Source: an uncultured Marinifilum sp.
GTDB lineage: Bacteria > Bacteroidota > Bacteroidia > Bacteroidales > Marinifilaceae
Assembly (NCBI RefSeq): GCF_963677195.1
Contig: NZ_OY781918.1
Coordinates: 2,964,923-3,028,922 of the forward strand
Length of the DNA stretch: 64,000 nucleotides
Reading direction: 5' to 3'
In this document: positions 8,800 through 20,395 of the stretch, piece after piece
Layout of the letters: every line of letters starts with the position of its first letter
How positions within the stretch are numbered: the first letter of the stretch is position 1
Notes under the pieces: model-generated
What the model saw: only the letters and a program-made list of their open reading frames with translations
Told to the model about the DNA's origin: nothing
Databases searched by the model: none
Made by a program: the position numbers and the translations under genes

Positions 8800-11433
8800 A
8801 TGAGGAAGTTATTTTTTCTTCTATTTAGCCTCAGTATTCTTTGTGGCTGTAGTGATGTGCATTTTATTAAGGATGCTAAGTATCGTACAAAAGTTTCAGA
8901 ACGTTTTAAAGAAAGAAAAGAATTCGCAGCAAACAGATCTGATGATTTGTTTAATGTTTTTAATCAGAAATTAAGTGTTGAAGAAAAAGAAGCACTGCAA
9001 TTTTTGTATGCCTACATGCCGCTGTGCGATTTAGCCGATTACGATGGAGAGTTTTTTCTTAATCAGGTAAGAGCTTCGTTTAAGGCTCGTGATAGTTTTA
9101 ATTGGGAAAAAAAAGTTCCGAATGAATTGTTTCGTCATTTTGTATTGCCTTATCGTGTAAACAACGAGAATTTAGATTCGGCAAGAATTGTGTTTCTAAA
9201 GGAATTGAAACCTCGTTTGCAGGGAATGACAATGAAACAAGCAGCTTTAGAGGTGAATCACTGGTGTCATGAAAAGGTGAATTACGCACCAACCGATATT
9301 CGTACGAGTGGCCCTCTTAGTTTAGTTCGTACATCGTGGGGAAGATGTGGAGAGGAATCAACATTTGCTGTAACAGCTTTGCGTGCTGTTGGAATTCCTG
9401 CACGTCAGGTTTACACGCCACGTTGGGCTCATAGCGACGATAACCATGCTTGGGTTGAAGTTTGGACAGATGGGAAATGGTCATATCTGGGAGCTTGCGA
9501 ACCCGAACCAGATTTAAATATGGGATGGTTTACCGAACCTGCACGAAGAGCAATGCTTGTGCATACTAAGGTGTTTGGCGATTATCAGGGGAGCGATGAG
9601 GTGGTTAAGCGTTCGGATAATTTTACCGAGATTAATGTAGTTGGAAATTATGCTGATGTTAAGCGAATATTTGTAAAAATTATTGACCAAAGCGGTCAGG
9701 CAGTCGAGAATGTAAATATTGATTTTGGATTGTATAATTATGCAGAATTTTACCCAATTGCCAGTAAAAAAACTGATAGGAATGGTTTATCGTATCTCAC
9801 AACAGGCTTGGGAGATTTATTGGTTTGGGCAAATAAAAATGGAGAGGTAGTTGGACAAAAATTAAATGTTGCGACCACCGATACTTTAATTATGGAGTTA
9901 GGAAAAGGCTTTTATGGTGGAAGTATATCGGAGTTAAATATGGTTCCGCCGGTTGAGAAAAAACCTTATGCTGTTGATGAGAGCATGAAAAAACAAAATG
10001 ATAGCCGTTTGGCCTATGAAGATAGCATACGAATGGCATACCGTTCTACTTTTATTGATTCTATTTCATCATGTCAACTTGGAGAATTAAAAGGTTTAGA
10101 TGAGAATTTTATTTGGAATAAGCTGAAGAAAAGTCAGGGAAATTGGAAAGAAATTAAGAAGTTTATTGAGCATACTAACAAAAATAATGTTGAATATGTG
10201 ACTGCATTATTAGATTTAATTGCAGCAAAGGATTTGAGAGATACAAAAGCTGAGATTTTATTGGATCATTTAAATTATACACTTACAAATTATGATATTA
10301 AAGAGTATTCTTCAAAGGAGATGTTTATGAAGAATGTTCTGAATCCAAGAATTAAAAATGAAAATCTGATTGCTTATCGCGGATATTTTCAGAAAGAATT
10401 TGATGGAAAGTTTAAAGGAAACAGATCTGCTATTATTGAGCAAATTAAAATGTGGATTTTAAATCATATCAATATTAATGAAAATGAAAACTATTATAAT
10501 TTACCAATAACACCTATAGGAGTAAATGAGTTACGAATAGCAAATGCCGAATCGCGCGATGTATTTTTTGTTGCTTTAAGTCGTAGTTTGGGAATTCCTT
10601 CGCGATTGGAGCCTGCAGAAAAAACACCTCAGTATTTTAATGGGCAAGTTTGGGTAAATGTTTATTTCGAAGCCCAGAAAACGAGTCAGCCAGTAACAGG
10701 AACTCTAGTTTTAAAAAATATATTGAAAAATTTCGATCCTGCTTATTATGCTCATTTTACCATTGGTAAATTAATTAATGGCAGGTATGAAAGTTTAGAT
10801 TACGGTTGGGATAGTAAATTATCTGATTTGCCTTTAAAACTAAAACTTGAAATTGGAAAATACCGATTGGTAACCGGAAAACGAGGTGTTGATGGTACGG
10901 TTTATACTTATCTAAATTATTTTGAAATTACAGAAGGCGAAACCACAAGCCTTAAACTTATATTTCGGGATCCTAAAGTAGAGAGTAAAATTTTTGGGCA
11001 TATTAATTTAAATGAAAAAATTTTGAACCTAAATTCTGAGCAGTTTTCTTTATCTCAGTTAAGAAAACAGAATATTGTTTTGCTGATGTGGTTAGAGCCT
11101 GGTAAAGAGCCAACTCGTCATTTAATGGAAGAGTTTAAGGATGTAAAATTGGAATATGAAAATTGGAATGGACAAATTGCAGTTTTACAATCTGAAGGAA
11201 TTCAACCTGAAGTATTTTCGGAGGACTTTTTTGAGAATATGCCTGCAAATTATGCGGTTTATAAAGATGTAGATAATAAATTGCTTTCGAAGGCTAAAGT
11301 TGAAATGGGAATTAATGGAAAAATTCAGAAACCATTAATTGTGGCAATAAATAAAAAAGGAGAAATTATTTTTACATCAACAGGATATAGAATAGGAATT
11401 CATGAGCATTTGTTAAAAGTTTTGGCTCGATAA
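8800..11433 (+). CDS. Transglutaminase-like domain lipoprotein
   Basis: 877 residues with a lipoprotein signal peptide (lipobox LCGC, cysteine about residue 18), so the protein is probably anchored in the envelope. A transglutaminase-like cysteine-protease fold lies about residues 150-250; the likely catalytic triad is Cys in WGRCGEES, His in DDNHAWVEVW and Asp or Glu just after (CEPEPD). A beta-rich, carboxypeptidase-regulatory-like segment follows (about 285-340). A second region near 585-625 (RDVFFVALSRSLGIPSRLEP, then QVWVNVYF) resembles a degenerate transglutaminase core without the cysteine. The C-terminal 120 residues look thioredoxin-like but lack a C-x-x-C. Such proteins are common in Bacteroidetes; substrates are unknown. 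It is coupled to cutC. Confidence 0.8.
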   Translation: MRKLFFLLFSLSILCGCSDVHFIKDAKYRTKVSERFKERKEFAANRSDDLFNVFNQKLSVEEKEALQFLYAYMPLCDLADYDGEFFLNQVRASFKARDSFNWEKKVPNELFRHFVLPYRVNNENLDSARIVFLKELKPRLQGMTMKQAALEVNHWCHEKVNYAPTDIRTSGPLSLVRTSWGRCGEESTFAVTALRAVGIPARQVYTPRWAHSDDNHAWVEVWTDGKWSYLGACEPEPDLNMGWFTEPARRAMLVHTKVFGDYQGSDEVVKRSDNFTEINVVGNYADVKRIFVKIIDQSGQAVENVNIDFGLYNYAEFYPIASKKTDRNGLSYLTTGLGDLLVWANKNGEVVGQKLNVATTDTLIMELGKGFYGGSISELNMVPPVEKKPYAVDESMKKQNDSRLAYEDSIRMAYRSTFIDSISSCQLGELKGLDENFIWNKLKKSQGNWKEIKKFIEHTNKNNVEYVTALLDLIAAKDLRDTKAEILLDHLNYTLTNYDIKEYSSKEMFMKNVLNPRIKNENLIAYRGYFQKEFDGKFKGNRSAIIEQIKMWILNHININENENYYNLPITPIGVNELRIANAESRDVFFVALSRSLGIPSRLEPAEKTPQYFNGQVWVNVYFEAQKTSQPVTGTLVLKNILKNFDPAYYAHFTIGKLINGRYESLDYGWDSKLSDLPLKLKLEIGKYRLVTGKRGVDGTVYTYLNYFEITEGETTSLKLIFRDPKVESKIFGHINLNEKILNLNSEQFSLSQLRKQNIVLLMWLEPGKEPTRHLMEEFKDVKLEYENWNGQIAVLQSEGIQPEVFSEDFFENMPANYAVYKDVDNKLLSKAKVEMGINGKIQKPLIVAINKKGEIIFTSTGYRIGIHEHLLKVLAR

Positions 11434-11451
11434 AATATTAGTGTATAAAAG

Positions 11452-11486
11452 AAAAGTGCCATTTCTATTTTGAAACGGCACTTTTT
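11452..11486. terminator. Hairpin terminator between convergent genes
   Basis: AAAAGTGCC at 11452-11460 pairs with GGCACTTTT at 11477-11485, extended inward by TTTC/GAAA. T-runs follow on both strands, so it can serve both the transglutaminase gene and deoB. Confidence 0.75.
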
Positions 11487-11541
11487 ATATTTATTAAATT
11501 GTTTTTAATACCAATTCAATTTACAAATTATAGAATATCAA

Positions 11542-12723
11542 TTAGTTATAAAGATCGCTAGCAAAACTACCTTTTACTTTATTTCCTAACAACAATTCTT
11601 CAACTGTTGCAGCAATATCAGTAAAGGAAGTTCTTGTTCCTATGTTTACATTTTGCTTGATATTTTTACCATAAACCATTACGGGTATGTATTCGCGGGT
11701 ATGATCGGTTCCTTTATAGGTTGGATCGCATCCGTGGTCGGCAGTAAGGATTAAGATTTCATCATCATTTAAATTTTCCTGAATTTGAGGTAAGTATCGA
11801 TCAAATTCTTCTAATGCAGCTTTATATCCTTCAGGATTTCTGCGATGACCGTAAACCATATCAAAATCGACCAAATTGGTAAATATTAAACCTTTTGAAT
11901 CTTCTTTTAAAGCAGTTAATGTTTTTTCAATTCCATCAACATTGTCTTTATTTGTGCCTCTTGAGTCGGTAATTCCTTGTCCTGCAAAAATATCTTTGGT
12001 TTTACCAACACCAATTACGTCTAAGCCATTTTCTTTTAACCGGTCTAAAACCGTAGGAGCAGGAGGAGTAACTGAGTAATCGTGACGATTTGGAGTTCGA
12101 GAGAAGTTTCCTTTTCCGCTTCCTAAATACGGACGAGCTATTACACGGGCAACAGGTTCATGTTCAGAACAAATTTCCAAAGCAATTTCACAAGCTTTAT
12201 ACAATTCCTCTAAAGGAATTACTTCTTCGTGAGCAGCAATTTGGAATACAGGATCGGCCGATGTATACACAATCCAATTGCCTGTTTTCATTTGTTCTTC
12301 GCCATATTCATCAAGAATAGCAGTTCCCGAAGCAGGTTTGTTGGCCATTACTTTTCTACCGGTTCTTTCCTCGAACAAACGAATTGTTTCATCCGAGAAG
12401 CCATTGGTATAGGTAGGAAATGCTTTTTCAAGTTTTACACCGGCAATTTCCCAGTGTCCGGTTGTTGTATCCTTACCTTTCGATGCTTCGGCAGCTTTAC
12501 CATAAGCTCCATTAACATTTGTATTTGGAGCAACACCTTCTATTTGGGTAATGTTACCCAATCCTAGTTTTTGCATGTTTGGTAAGTTCATTCCTCCGCA
12601 ATGTTTTGCGATATTTCCGAAGGTATTTGAGCCTACATCGCCAAATTCTTCTGCATCAGGTAAATAACCAACACCTGCGCTATCTAATACTACAATGGTA
12701 GCACGCTTAATTTTTGGAATCAT
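11542..12723 (-). CDS. deoB: Phosphopentomutase DeoB
   Basis: 393 residues, the usual length. DeoB interconverts ribose 1-phosphate and ribose 5-phosphate (and the deoxy forms) in nucleoside salvage, in the cytoplasm, with two Mn ions. It belongs to the alkaline phosphatase superfamily: N-terminal VLDSAGVGYLPDAEEFGD carries the first metal Asp, KGKDTTTGHWEI the phosphorylated Thr, YTSADPVFQIAAHEE the cap region, and ILTADHGCDPTYKGTDHTRE the second Asp/His metal set. It is a single gene with its own promoter candidate 60-90 bp upstream. Confidence 0.96.
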   Translation of the reverse strand: MIPKIKRATIVVLDSAGVGYLPDAEEFGDVGSNTFGNIAKHCGGMNLPNMQKLGLGNITQIEGVAPNTNVNGAYGKAAEASKGKDTTTGHWEIAGVKLEKAFPTYTNGFSDETIRLFEERTGRKVMANKPASGTAILDEYGEEQMKTGNWIVYTSADPVFQIAAHEEVIPLEELYKACEIALEICSEHEPVARVIARPYLGSGKGNFSRTPNRHDYSVTPPAPTVLDRLKENGLDVIGVGKTKDIFAGQGITDSRGTNKDNVDGIEKTLTALKEDSKGLIFTNLVDFDMVYGHRRNPEGYKAALEEFDRYLPQIQENLNDDEILILTADHGCDPTYKGTDHTREYIPVMVYGKNIKQNVNIGTRTSFTDIAATVEELLLGNKVKGSFASDLYN

Positions 12724-12784
12724 AAAGTTGTGTTTTTTAATGTATTTTGAAAAATACAGATGATGGGTTGTCTAGGTAGTGTCA

Positions 12785-12814
12785 CAAAGATAGCAATCAA
12801 TTAATAATTATCAA
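12785..12814 (-). promoter_or_regulatory. Bacteroidetes-type promoter for deoB
   Basis: On the minus strand TTG (12814-12812), a 19-bp spacer, then TATCTTTG (12792-12785), an exact match to TTG-N19-TAnnTTTG. It overlaps an imperfect inverted repeat (CAATCAAT to ATTGATTG, 12794-12830) that could be an operator. The start codon is 62 bp downstream. Confidence 0.55.
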
Positions 12815-12841
12815 TTAAAATTATTGATTGTATTTTAATTC

Positions 12842-12876
12842 TAAAAATAATCCCCCAAGCGCGAACGCAAGGGGGA
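12842..12876 (-). terminator. Terminator of the ABC-F gene
   Basis: On the minus strand CCCCCTTGCG-TTCG-CGCTTGGGGG forms a stem capped by a UUCG tetraloop, with a TT/TT mismatch, followed by an AT-rich run with several Ts. It is unusually GC-rich for this window. Confidence 0.6.
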
Positions 12877-12900
12877 GAAGATATTGAAGGTTTATATAGA

Positions 12901-14529
<1,629 letters not shown>

Positions 14530-14651
14530 TTATTTGCTATTTTTCAGGGCGCAAAAATAGTAATTATTATCTAAAAAATAACAGATAAGTTGTTAAGTTT
14601 AAAAAAAGCTTTAAACTCATATTAAAAGCGAGCTAACTTGTATAAGGAATA

Positions 14652-16736
14652 TTAGTTTGTAATTGATTCTAACTTGTCGCTTTCTATTTTTTTAGAATCC
14701 TCGCTTTTAGTTTCACTTAATTCCATCTTACAGGGTATCGAAAATCTAAAAGTAGAGCCAATGTTTTCTTTACTTTCAACCCAAATTTCTCCGTTGTGCC
14801 GCTCAATAAAATCTTTACATAAAATTAAACCAAGTCCATTGCCTTTTTCTCCTTTTGTTCCAAATGTAGATTTACCATCGTTTAATTCAAACAGTTTGGT
14901 TTGTTGGTTTTTAGGAATTCCGCTTCCACTATCTTTTACGTAAACTTCTGTTTTATTTTTTCGGGATATTGCTCCAATTAGTATAACTCCACCTTCGGGC
15001 GTAAATTTTATGGCATTATTAATTAAGTTACGTATTACAGTTTCGAGCATTGATCTGTCTCCGTAAATAGAAAGCTTATCATTGTTCGAAACTTCTAGGT
15101 AAATATTTTTATGCTTAGCAACCGATTGATATGTTTCAGATATTCCTATTAGCAATTTATTGGCCGAAAGAACAAGCGGATTAAAGGGGAGACGATTAGA
15201 CTGATTTAAAGACCATGATAATAAGTTGTCGGTAAGATTTAAAACGCGGGTAACACTTTCCTTTAAATCTTTACTTGTATTATTTAATTTATCGTATTTG
15301 CCTTGTTTTATGTAAATTGAAATGAGTTGTGATATTCCTGATACTGTTGCCAATGGGGAACGTAAATCGTGAGAAATAATCTGGAACAATTTGTTCTTAG
15401 TTTGATTAGCAGTTTCCAGAGCCTTGTTTTTTTGATTGAGAATTTGTGCCGACCATTCAATTCTCGATTTTTGTAAACTAAGTATGCGAGTGATTTTTTT
15501 ATTGCGATAATATGATTTAACGATAAAAGCAGCATAAGCAATAATTAGAATTAAAATTATTATCAGTCCATTGCGCTGCATTGCATTATTTTTATTTTTA
15601 TTCTTTAAAAAGGAAATTTGAGATTCTTTTTTATGGGTTTCATATTTTGTTTGAATCAGCGAAATTCGGCTCAGACTTTCCAGGTTAAGAATACTGTCTT
15701 TTAGTTGTTCATATATCATAAAATACTGCATTGCACTATCGGGTTCTTGCAGATGGGTGTATATTTTAAAGAGATCCTTACTACTTGTTTTTCTGAAATA
15801 AATATTACTTGTTTCAAGAGTAAACTGATAGGCATTTTTGCTGTATGCAAGAGCTTTGTTATACTTCTGTAATCTTATGTATGTATTGGCCAAACTATTT
15901 AGACTTGTTGTGATTAAATCTTTGTTACCAATTGATTTTTTTAAACTCAGGCTTTTTTGGAAGTATTCGATAGCAAGTGTATATTGTTTTAGTACAAGAA
16001 AACAATTACCAATATTATGGTAGGTTTGAGCTAATTTATAATTATTAGGTTTTTTTTCTAAGACATTAAGATTTTTATGGTAGTAACTTAGTGCTTCTTT
16101 GAATTTATTTTGTAAACTAAGTACAACTGCGATATTGTTGTTTACAGCATATAAACTTGAAATATAATTTGATTCCAAATATAATTCGGCAGCTTTTTTA
16201 TAGTATTTTAAAGCTTTATCGTATTTTTTTAATTCTTTATATATTAGGCCAATACTGTTGTTTGCATCACCTTTTATCGACGCATCGTAATTTCGATCAT
16301 AATAATTAAGAACCGAATAAAAATCTTTTAAGGCTAAATCATATTTGGATACTTTTCTTAAAACTAATCCACGATTTAGGTAGGTTAGATTAATTCCTGC
16401 CGAATCGGATGCAATTGTAAAGTTTTCTATTGCACGATTGTAAATTATTATGGCAGTATCATATTCAGCTTTTCTTCTATAAATAGAACCAATGCGAATA
16501 TATGCATTACCAATACCTGAGAAATTCTCCGATTCTTGTGCTAGCTTTATCGTTTTAAGAGCATAGTATTCAGCTTCATTAGGTTTGCTTCTGTAATTTT
16601 TCCCAGTCCATTTATTAAGAAAGGTAATTTTGTCGTTTATATTTGGAATTGTATCTAAGGAATATTCGACTTCTTTAACGTTTTGGGCAGGGGTACTATA
16701 AGAAAATACCAGAAGTAAAAAAGTAATAAAACGCAT
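14652..16736 (-). CDS. Hybrid TPR-sensor histidine kinase
   Basis: 694 residues. A signal peptide (MRFITFLLLVFSYSTPAQ) leads into a periplasmic array of about seven tetratricopeptide repeats (about 60-345; typical YDLALKDFYSVLNYYD, YDKALKYYKKAAELY). One transmembrane helix lies at about 391-411, then a coiled coil and a HisKA domain with the phospho-acceptor His in FQIISHDLRSPLATVSG (near residue 456). The HATPase has an N box NLINNAIKFTPEGG and G boxes DSGSGIP and GNGLGLILC. No response regulator is adjacent, so it is an orphan kinase. TPR sensors of this layout are common in Bacteroidetes and probably read protein or peptide partners in the periplasm. The upstream 117-residue gene ends 83 bp before it. 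Confidence 0.9.
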   Translation of the reverse strand: MRFITFLLLVFSYSTPAQNVKEVEYSLDTIPNINDKITFLNKWTGKNYRSKPNEAEYYALKTIKLAQESENFSGIGNAYIRIGSIYRRKAEYDTAIIIYNRAIENFTIASDSAGINLTYLNRGLVLRKVSKYDLALKDFYSVLNYYDRNYDASIKGDANNSIGLIYKELKKYDKALKYYKKAAELYLESNYISSLYAVNNNIAVVLSLQNKFKEALSYYHKNLNVLEKKPNNYKLAQTYHNIGNCFLVLKQYTLAIEYFQKSLSLKKSIGNKDLITTSLNSLANTYIRLQKYNKALAYSKNAYQFTLETSNIYFRKTSSKDLFKIYTHLQEPDSAMQYFMIYEQLKDSILNLESLSRISLIQTKYETHKKESQISFLKNKNKNNAMQRNGLIIILILIIAYAAFIVKSYYRNKKITRILSLQKSRIEWSAQILNQKNKALETANQTKNKLFQIISHDLRSPLATVSGISQLISIYIKQGKYDKLNNTSKDLKESVTRVLNLTDNLLSWSLNQSNRLPFNPLVLSANKLLIGISETYQSVAKHKNIYLEVSNNDKLSIYGDRSMLETVIRNLINNAIKFTPEGGVILIGAISRKNKTEVYVKDSGSGIPKNQQTKLFELNDGKSTFGTKGEKGNGLGLILCKDFIERHNGEIWVESKENIGSTFRFSIPCKMELSETKSEDSKKIESDKLESITN

Positions 16737-16819
16737 AGGGTGTAATTATTAATAGACTGCAAGAAGAAAGTAGATAGGAATTACAGAGGCTATGTTTGAT
16801 AGATTAAATAAACATCTTT

Positions 16820-17173
16820 TTAAGGGTGTGTATTTTCAGCGTCATCATAATCAATATCAGTATTATTGTTTTCTGTTTGATTCTTAACAGAATTATTCAT
16901 CGATGATTCGATAATAAGCATAGATACAGTTCTTATTTCTTTTGTTGGTTTCTGTTTTAGAGCAACAGAAAATTCTACAATATCAGTTTCCAAAGAACCA
17001 TTCGTTGTTACTGTAGCAGTAACTACCCATGATTTTTTCTTGTTTTTTATGCTAAGGCCTTGTTCTATAGAGTTTAAAGCATAATCTTTTGGTAAGGAAA
17101 CTACGGCATTTAAAGTGTAAATTCCGGTAGATTCTGATTTGGTAAGATTAATAAAAGGTTTAAATAATTTCAT
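16820..17173 (-). CDS. Hypothetical small protein
   Basis: 117 residues, not recognised. The protein is a single soluble-looking unit: alternating beta-strand-like segments (GIYTLNAVVSLP, SWVVTATVTTNG, DIVEFSVALKQ, VSMLIIESSM) and an acidic Asn/Asp-rich tail. It has no signal peptide, membrane helix or cysteine. The start at 17173 is the only ATG near the front and is preceded by AT-rich sequence. It lies upstream of the TPR kinase on the same strand and might be co-transcribed with it. Confidence 0.55.
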   Translation of the reverse strand: MKLFKPFINLTKSESTGIYTLNAVVSLPKDYALNSIEQGLSIKNKKKSWVVTATVTTNGSLETDIVEFSVALKQKPTKEIRTVSMLIIESSMNNSVKNQTENNNTDIDYDDAENTHP

Positions 17174-17346
17174 AATTCTAATTTATTAGTATTCGAAGTT
17201 AATTTACTAAAATAGATTTATGATGCAAATATATGTTTAATATATTTGATTAAAAATAGTTTTGATGTTTTTTATTTGTATAAGATAATGAGTAAGTTGT
17301 AATATTTTATTTGATGTGATTGTTGCTTGTGTTTATTAATGGTTTG

Positions 17347-17389
17347 TTGCATAGTTAGAAATGTTATAATAGTATTTCTAACTATGCAA
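17347..17389. repeat. Perfect 16-bp inverted repeat
   Basis: TTGCATAGTTAGAAAT at 17347-17362 is exactly complementary to 17374-17389, with an 11-nt AT-rich loop. It lies just past the stop codon of the aldo/keto reductase. Transcripts from that gene would form a strong hairpin, but on the minus strand no T-run follows, so it is not a textbook terminator; on the plus strand eight Ts follow after a gap. Confidence 0.7.
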
Positions 17390-17403
17390 ATGGGCTGTTT
17401 TTT

Positions 17404-18393
17404 TTATGATTTTAATACAGCTTCAATTTCGTTCAACTCACTTATTTCAAAATTTAAATTGTTTACGCTGTCTAAATTCTGATCTAATTGTTGAACAGAG
17501 CTAGCACCTACTAAGACAGAAGTAACACGATCATCTTTTAATAGCCAGGCAATTGCCATTTGTGCCAAACTTTGTTCGCGTTTTTCGGCAATATTATTCA
17601 ATGCTTTTACTTTTTCAATTACTTTATCGGTAAGTTGTTCTTTTTGTAAAAAGCCGTGCGATTTAGCAGCTCGTGAACCTTCAGGAATTCCTTTAAGGTA
17701 TTTGTTGGTAAGCATTCCCTGTGCTAATGGAGAAAAAGCAATAGAGCCTATTCCATTTTTCTCTATTGTATCGAGTAGCCCATTTTCTACCCAACGATCG
17801 AACATAGAATATCGAGGTTGGTGAATGAGGCATGGAGTTCCAAGCTCGTTTAATATTTTGGCTGCCTCCTGGGTTTGTTCAGCGTTATAATTAGATATTC
17901 CTACATATAAAGCTTTACCCTGACGTACGATTTGATCCAGTGCCGACATGGTTTCTTCAATTGGTGTATTAGGATCGGGGCGGTGAGAGTAGAAAATATC
18001 TACATAATCGAGGCCCATTCTTTTCAAACTCTGATTTAAACTGGAAATTAAATATTTTCTTGATCCCCAATCACCATACGGACCCGGCCACATAGTGTAT
18101 CCTGCTTTTGTAGAGATAATTATTTCGTCGCGATATTGCTTAATGTTCTCTTTTAATATCTTGCCAAAGTTTTCTTCGGCAGATCCCGGTGGTGGCCCAT
18201 AATTATTGGCCAAGTCGAAATGTGTAACTCCTCGGTCGAAGGCATGACAAATGATTTGTTTGAATTCATAAAACAGATCAACATGCCCGAAATTGTGCCA
18301 TAATCCTAAGGATATTGCTGGTAGTAATAAACCACTTTGTCCGCAACGGCGATATGGCATGTGCTCGTATCTATCTTTTGATGCTATATACAT
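17404..18393 (-). CDS. Aldo/keto reductase (YghZ/Gpr-like)
   Basis: I use the ATG at 18393 (MYIASKDRYEHMPYRRCG), which matches the family N-terminus; the longer form from 18459 begins with an unlikely aromatic extension. The protein is about 329 residues, an NADPH-dependent TIM-barrel reductase. The catalytic tetrad is visible: Asp and Tyr in FDLANNYGPPPGSAEENFG, Lys in IISTKAGYTMWPGPYGDWGS and His in FYSHRPDPNTP. The GPYGDWGSRKYL segment is typical of the L-glyceraldehyde 3-phosphate reductase (YghZ) group, which removes toxic aldehydes such as methylglyoxal. The exact substrate is inferred from that similarity. Confidence 0.88.
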   Translation of the reverse strand: MYIASKDRYEHMPYRRCGQSGLLLPAISLGLWHNFGHVDLFYEFKQIICHAFDRGVTHFDLANNYGPPPGSAEENFGKILKENIKQYRDEIIISTKAGYTMWPGPYGDWGSRKYLISSLNQSLKRMGLDYVDIFYSHRPDPNTPIEETMSALDQIVRQGKALYVGISNYNAEQTQEAAKILNELGTPCLIHQPRYSMFDRWVENGLLDTIEKNGIGSIAFSPLAQGMLTNKYLKGIPEGSRAAKSHGFLQKEQLTDKVIEKVKALNNIAEKREQSLAQMAIAWLLKDDRVTSVLVGASSVQQLDQNLDSVNNLNFEISELNEIEAVLKS

Positions 18394-18504
18394 ATTCTTA
18401 CAGTTTAATGTAGTGTGAAGATAATAAAAGTTGTAAAGTAGAAATGCATAAAAATTCAAAAAATGCCAAATTACGATTCTGAGATATCGATGATATTTCT
18501 CTTT

Positions 18505-20301
18505 TTAGGAAAGTTGTTTTTTTAAGGAGAAGAAAAATTCAACTCCCTTTTCTTTGCCTGGTTTTACGAATATTCTGCCATTGTGGAAACTTACCGCATT
18601 TTTAACAATGGATAGTCCGAGTCCGGTTCCTCCCATTTTTCTTGATCTTCCGTTATCAGCTCTGTAAAAACGCTCGAATATTCGTGGCAGGTGTTTTTCT
18701 GAAATACCTATTCCATTATCCGAATAAGAAAAATAATGGTAGTTACTATCTTCGAAGTAATTTTTGATTTCAACTTTTACTTCTTCGCCTGCATATTTTA
18801 TTGAGTTGTCGATTAAATTTCGAAATACAGAATCGATAAGTTCACTATTGCCTTTGATGTTTAGATTTCTGGGTATTTGCAAATCGATTTTCATTTTCGA
18901 TTGTTCTAATTTCAGCTCAAAATCTTCTATCATTTCATCAAGTATTTTCCTGATGTTGATATTCTCAACCGAGAACAATTGTTGAGATTCTTCCATTTTG
19001 GTTAAAACAGAGATATCCTTAATTAAATTCGATAATCGATTAATTTGCAGGCACGATCGTTTAATAAATTGAATCTTTTTATCCTCGGGCATTGTAGGAT
19101 TATCTTTAATGGTTTCTAAAAATCCCGAGACAGCAGTAACCGGTGTTTTTAATTCGTGAGCAATATTCAGAGTCATTTCCTGTTTTATGATTTTCTCGTT
19201 TTCCGATTTGGTAATGTCGTTAATAGAGATTTCGAAATTACAATCCTGGAATACTACAACCTGATACAGAAATAATTTATGTCCGATAATTATTGTTTTT
19301 TTATCGCTGATAATATCTACATTGGGAATGTAATTCGATTTTAGTTCTTTAATGTTGGTATTTATAAAATTATTGATTTCTTTCAGTTCAGGGAGTTCAA
19401 AAATCTCTTGATAGTTGTGATTAGAAATATTCCCCAGATAATTTATGTAATCAATAAAATGACTGTTCCAAAGTATAAGGTTTCTATCTTTATCGAAAAC
19501 AGCAACACCTTCCTGTGCAATCTGAAGATGCATAATTAGTTTCTCTTTTTCTCGAGCCAAAGCTTCTTTTGTTTGGCTTAGCTTACGGTAAATTTTCACA
19601 ATCTGATGACTGATTTCTCCCAATTCTGTTTTTCCAAAATCTTCATTGGGGTCAATTGGGCGATTCTTGGCTGCATTAATCGCAAATTTTTTCAGTTTCG
19701 AAATCGAATTTCCGAAATGTTCGGTTGCATAAATCAGAAAAATTACTGTAAATCCAAATAATCCGATTAGAAAATAAAGGAAAATATTATTTGCTTTTAA
19801 AAACATCATCACACTATCGTTGAAAGGTAAGGCCGTTCTAACAAAATGCGTGTAATAGTATTTGGAATAGTAATAATAGGTTTGTCCGGTTGAGTCCGAA
19901 AAGCGAATATTGCTTCCTTTCGTTGTGTGCAGCGATTTTTGTACTTCGGGGCGTTGCAGGTGATTATCTAATTCACTAAGTTTTTCAACATACGAATCGT
20001 AAATAACATCTCCCTTAACAGTAATTACCGTGATACGGATATTACGATCGGGTATTAACAATCTTAAGGAATCTATTTCGGAAAAATCATTTTTTTTCAA
20101 TAAGCCTTTTTTGTTAATTAGTTCCTGAACCTGCTCGGTGTAAATATTAAGCGCATATTCCAGTTTCTCACGGCGATAAGCTCTTTCCTGGTGGTGCTGA
20201 AATCCTCCAATTAAAAGAGAGAAAATCAGAACAATAAGAAAAAAGAAAAAGAATAATTTTTTTTTGTATTTCGATCCTGAATTATGAGTATTTGCTTGCA
20301 T
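18505..20301 (-). CDS. phoR: Phosphate-regulon sensor histidine kinase PhoR
   Basis: 598 residues. TM1 at about 16-33, a periplasmic loop of about 135 residues, TM2 at about 173-191, a HAMP-like linker, a PAS-like region (about 258-355), then HisKA with the phospho-acceptor His in LNIAHELKTPVTAVSGF (near 382) and a HATPase domain (NLIDNSIKYAG, DNGIGIS, GGTGLGLSIVKN). It is the last gene of the pst-pho block and follows phoB by 94 bp, so I assign it as PhoR by context and architecture. It would sense phosphate supply through the PstSCAB-PhoU complex and phosphorylate PhoB. The large periplasmic loop is like Gram-positive PhoR rather than E. coli PhoR, which lacks one. Confidence 0.87.
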   Translation of the reverse strand: MQANTHNSGSKYKKKLFFFFFLIVLIFSLLIGGFQHHQERAYRREKLEYALNIYTEQVQELINKKGLLKKNDFSEIDSLRLLIPDRNIRITVITVKGDVIYDSYVEKLSELDNHLQRPEVQKSLHTTKGSNIRFSDSTGQTYYYYSKYYYTHFVRTALPFNDSVMMFLKANNIFLYFLIGLFGFTVIFLIYATEHFGNSISKLKKFAINAAKNRPIDPNEDFGKTELGEISHQIVKIYRKLSQTKEALAREKEKLIMHLQIAQEGVAVFDKDRNLILWNSHFIDYINYLGNISNHNYQEIFELPELKEINNFINTNIKELKSNYIPNVDIISDKKTIIIGHKLFLYQVVVFQDCNFEISINDITKSENEKIIKQEMTLNIAHELKTPVTAVSGFLETIKDNPTMPEDKKIQFIKRSCLQINRLSNLIKDISVLTKMEESQQLFSVENINIRKILDEMIEDFELKLEQSKMKIDLQIPRNLNIKGNSELIDSVFRNLIDNSIKYAGEEVKVEIKNYFEDSNYHYFSYSDNGIGISEKHLPRIFERFYRADNGRSRKMGGTGLGLSIVKNAVSFHNGRIFVKPGKEKGVEFFFSLKKQLS

Positions 20302-20395
20302 TTATTGGTTTGGGTTAGTTAGGCCTCTGGGCTTGCACTTATTTATTGTAACAAATATCAATAATTGATATAGATATACCAAATGGTGTGGTACA

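Noticed and set aside
9098..9292. Minus-strand open frame inside the transglutaminase gene
   Set aside because: Fully antisense to a clear gene, with no family features or start signal.
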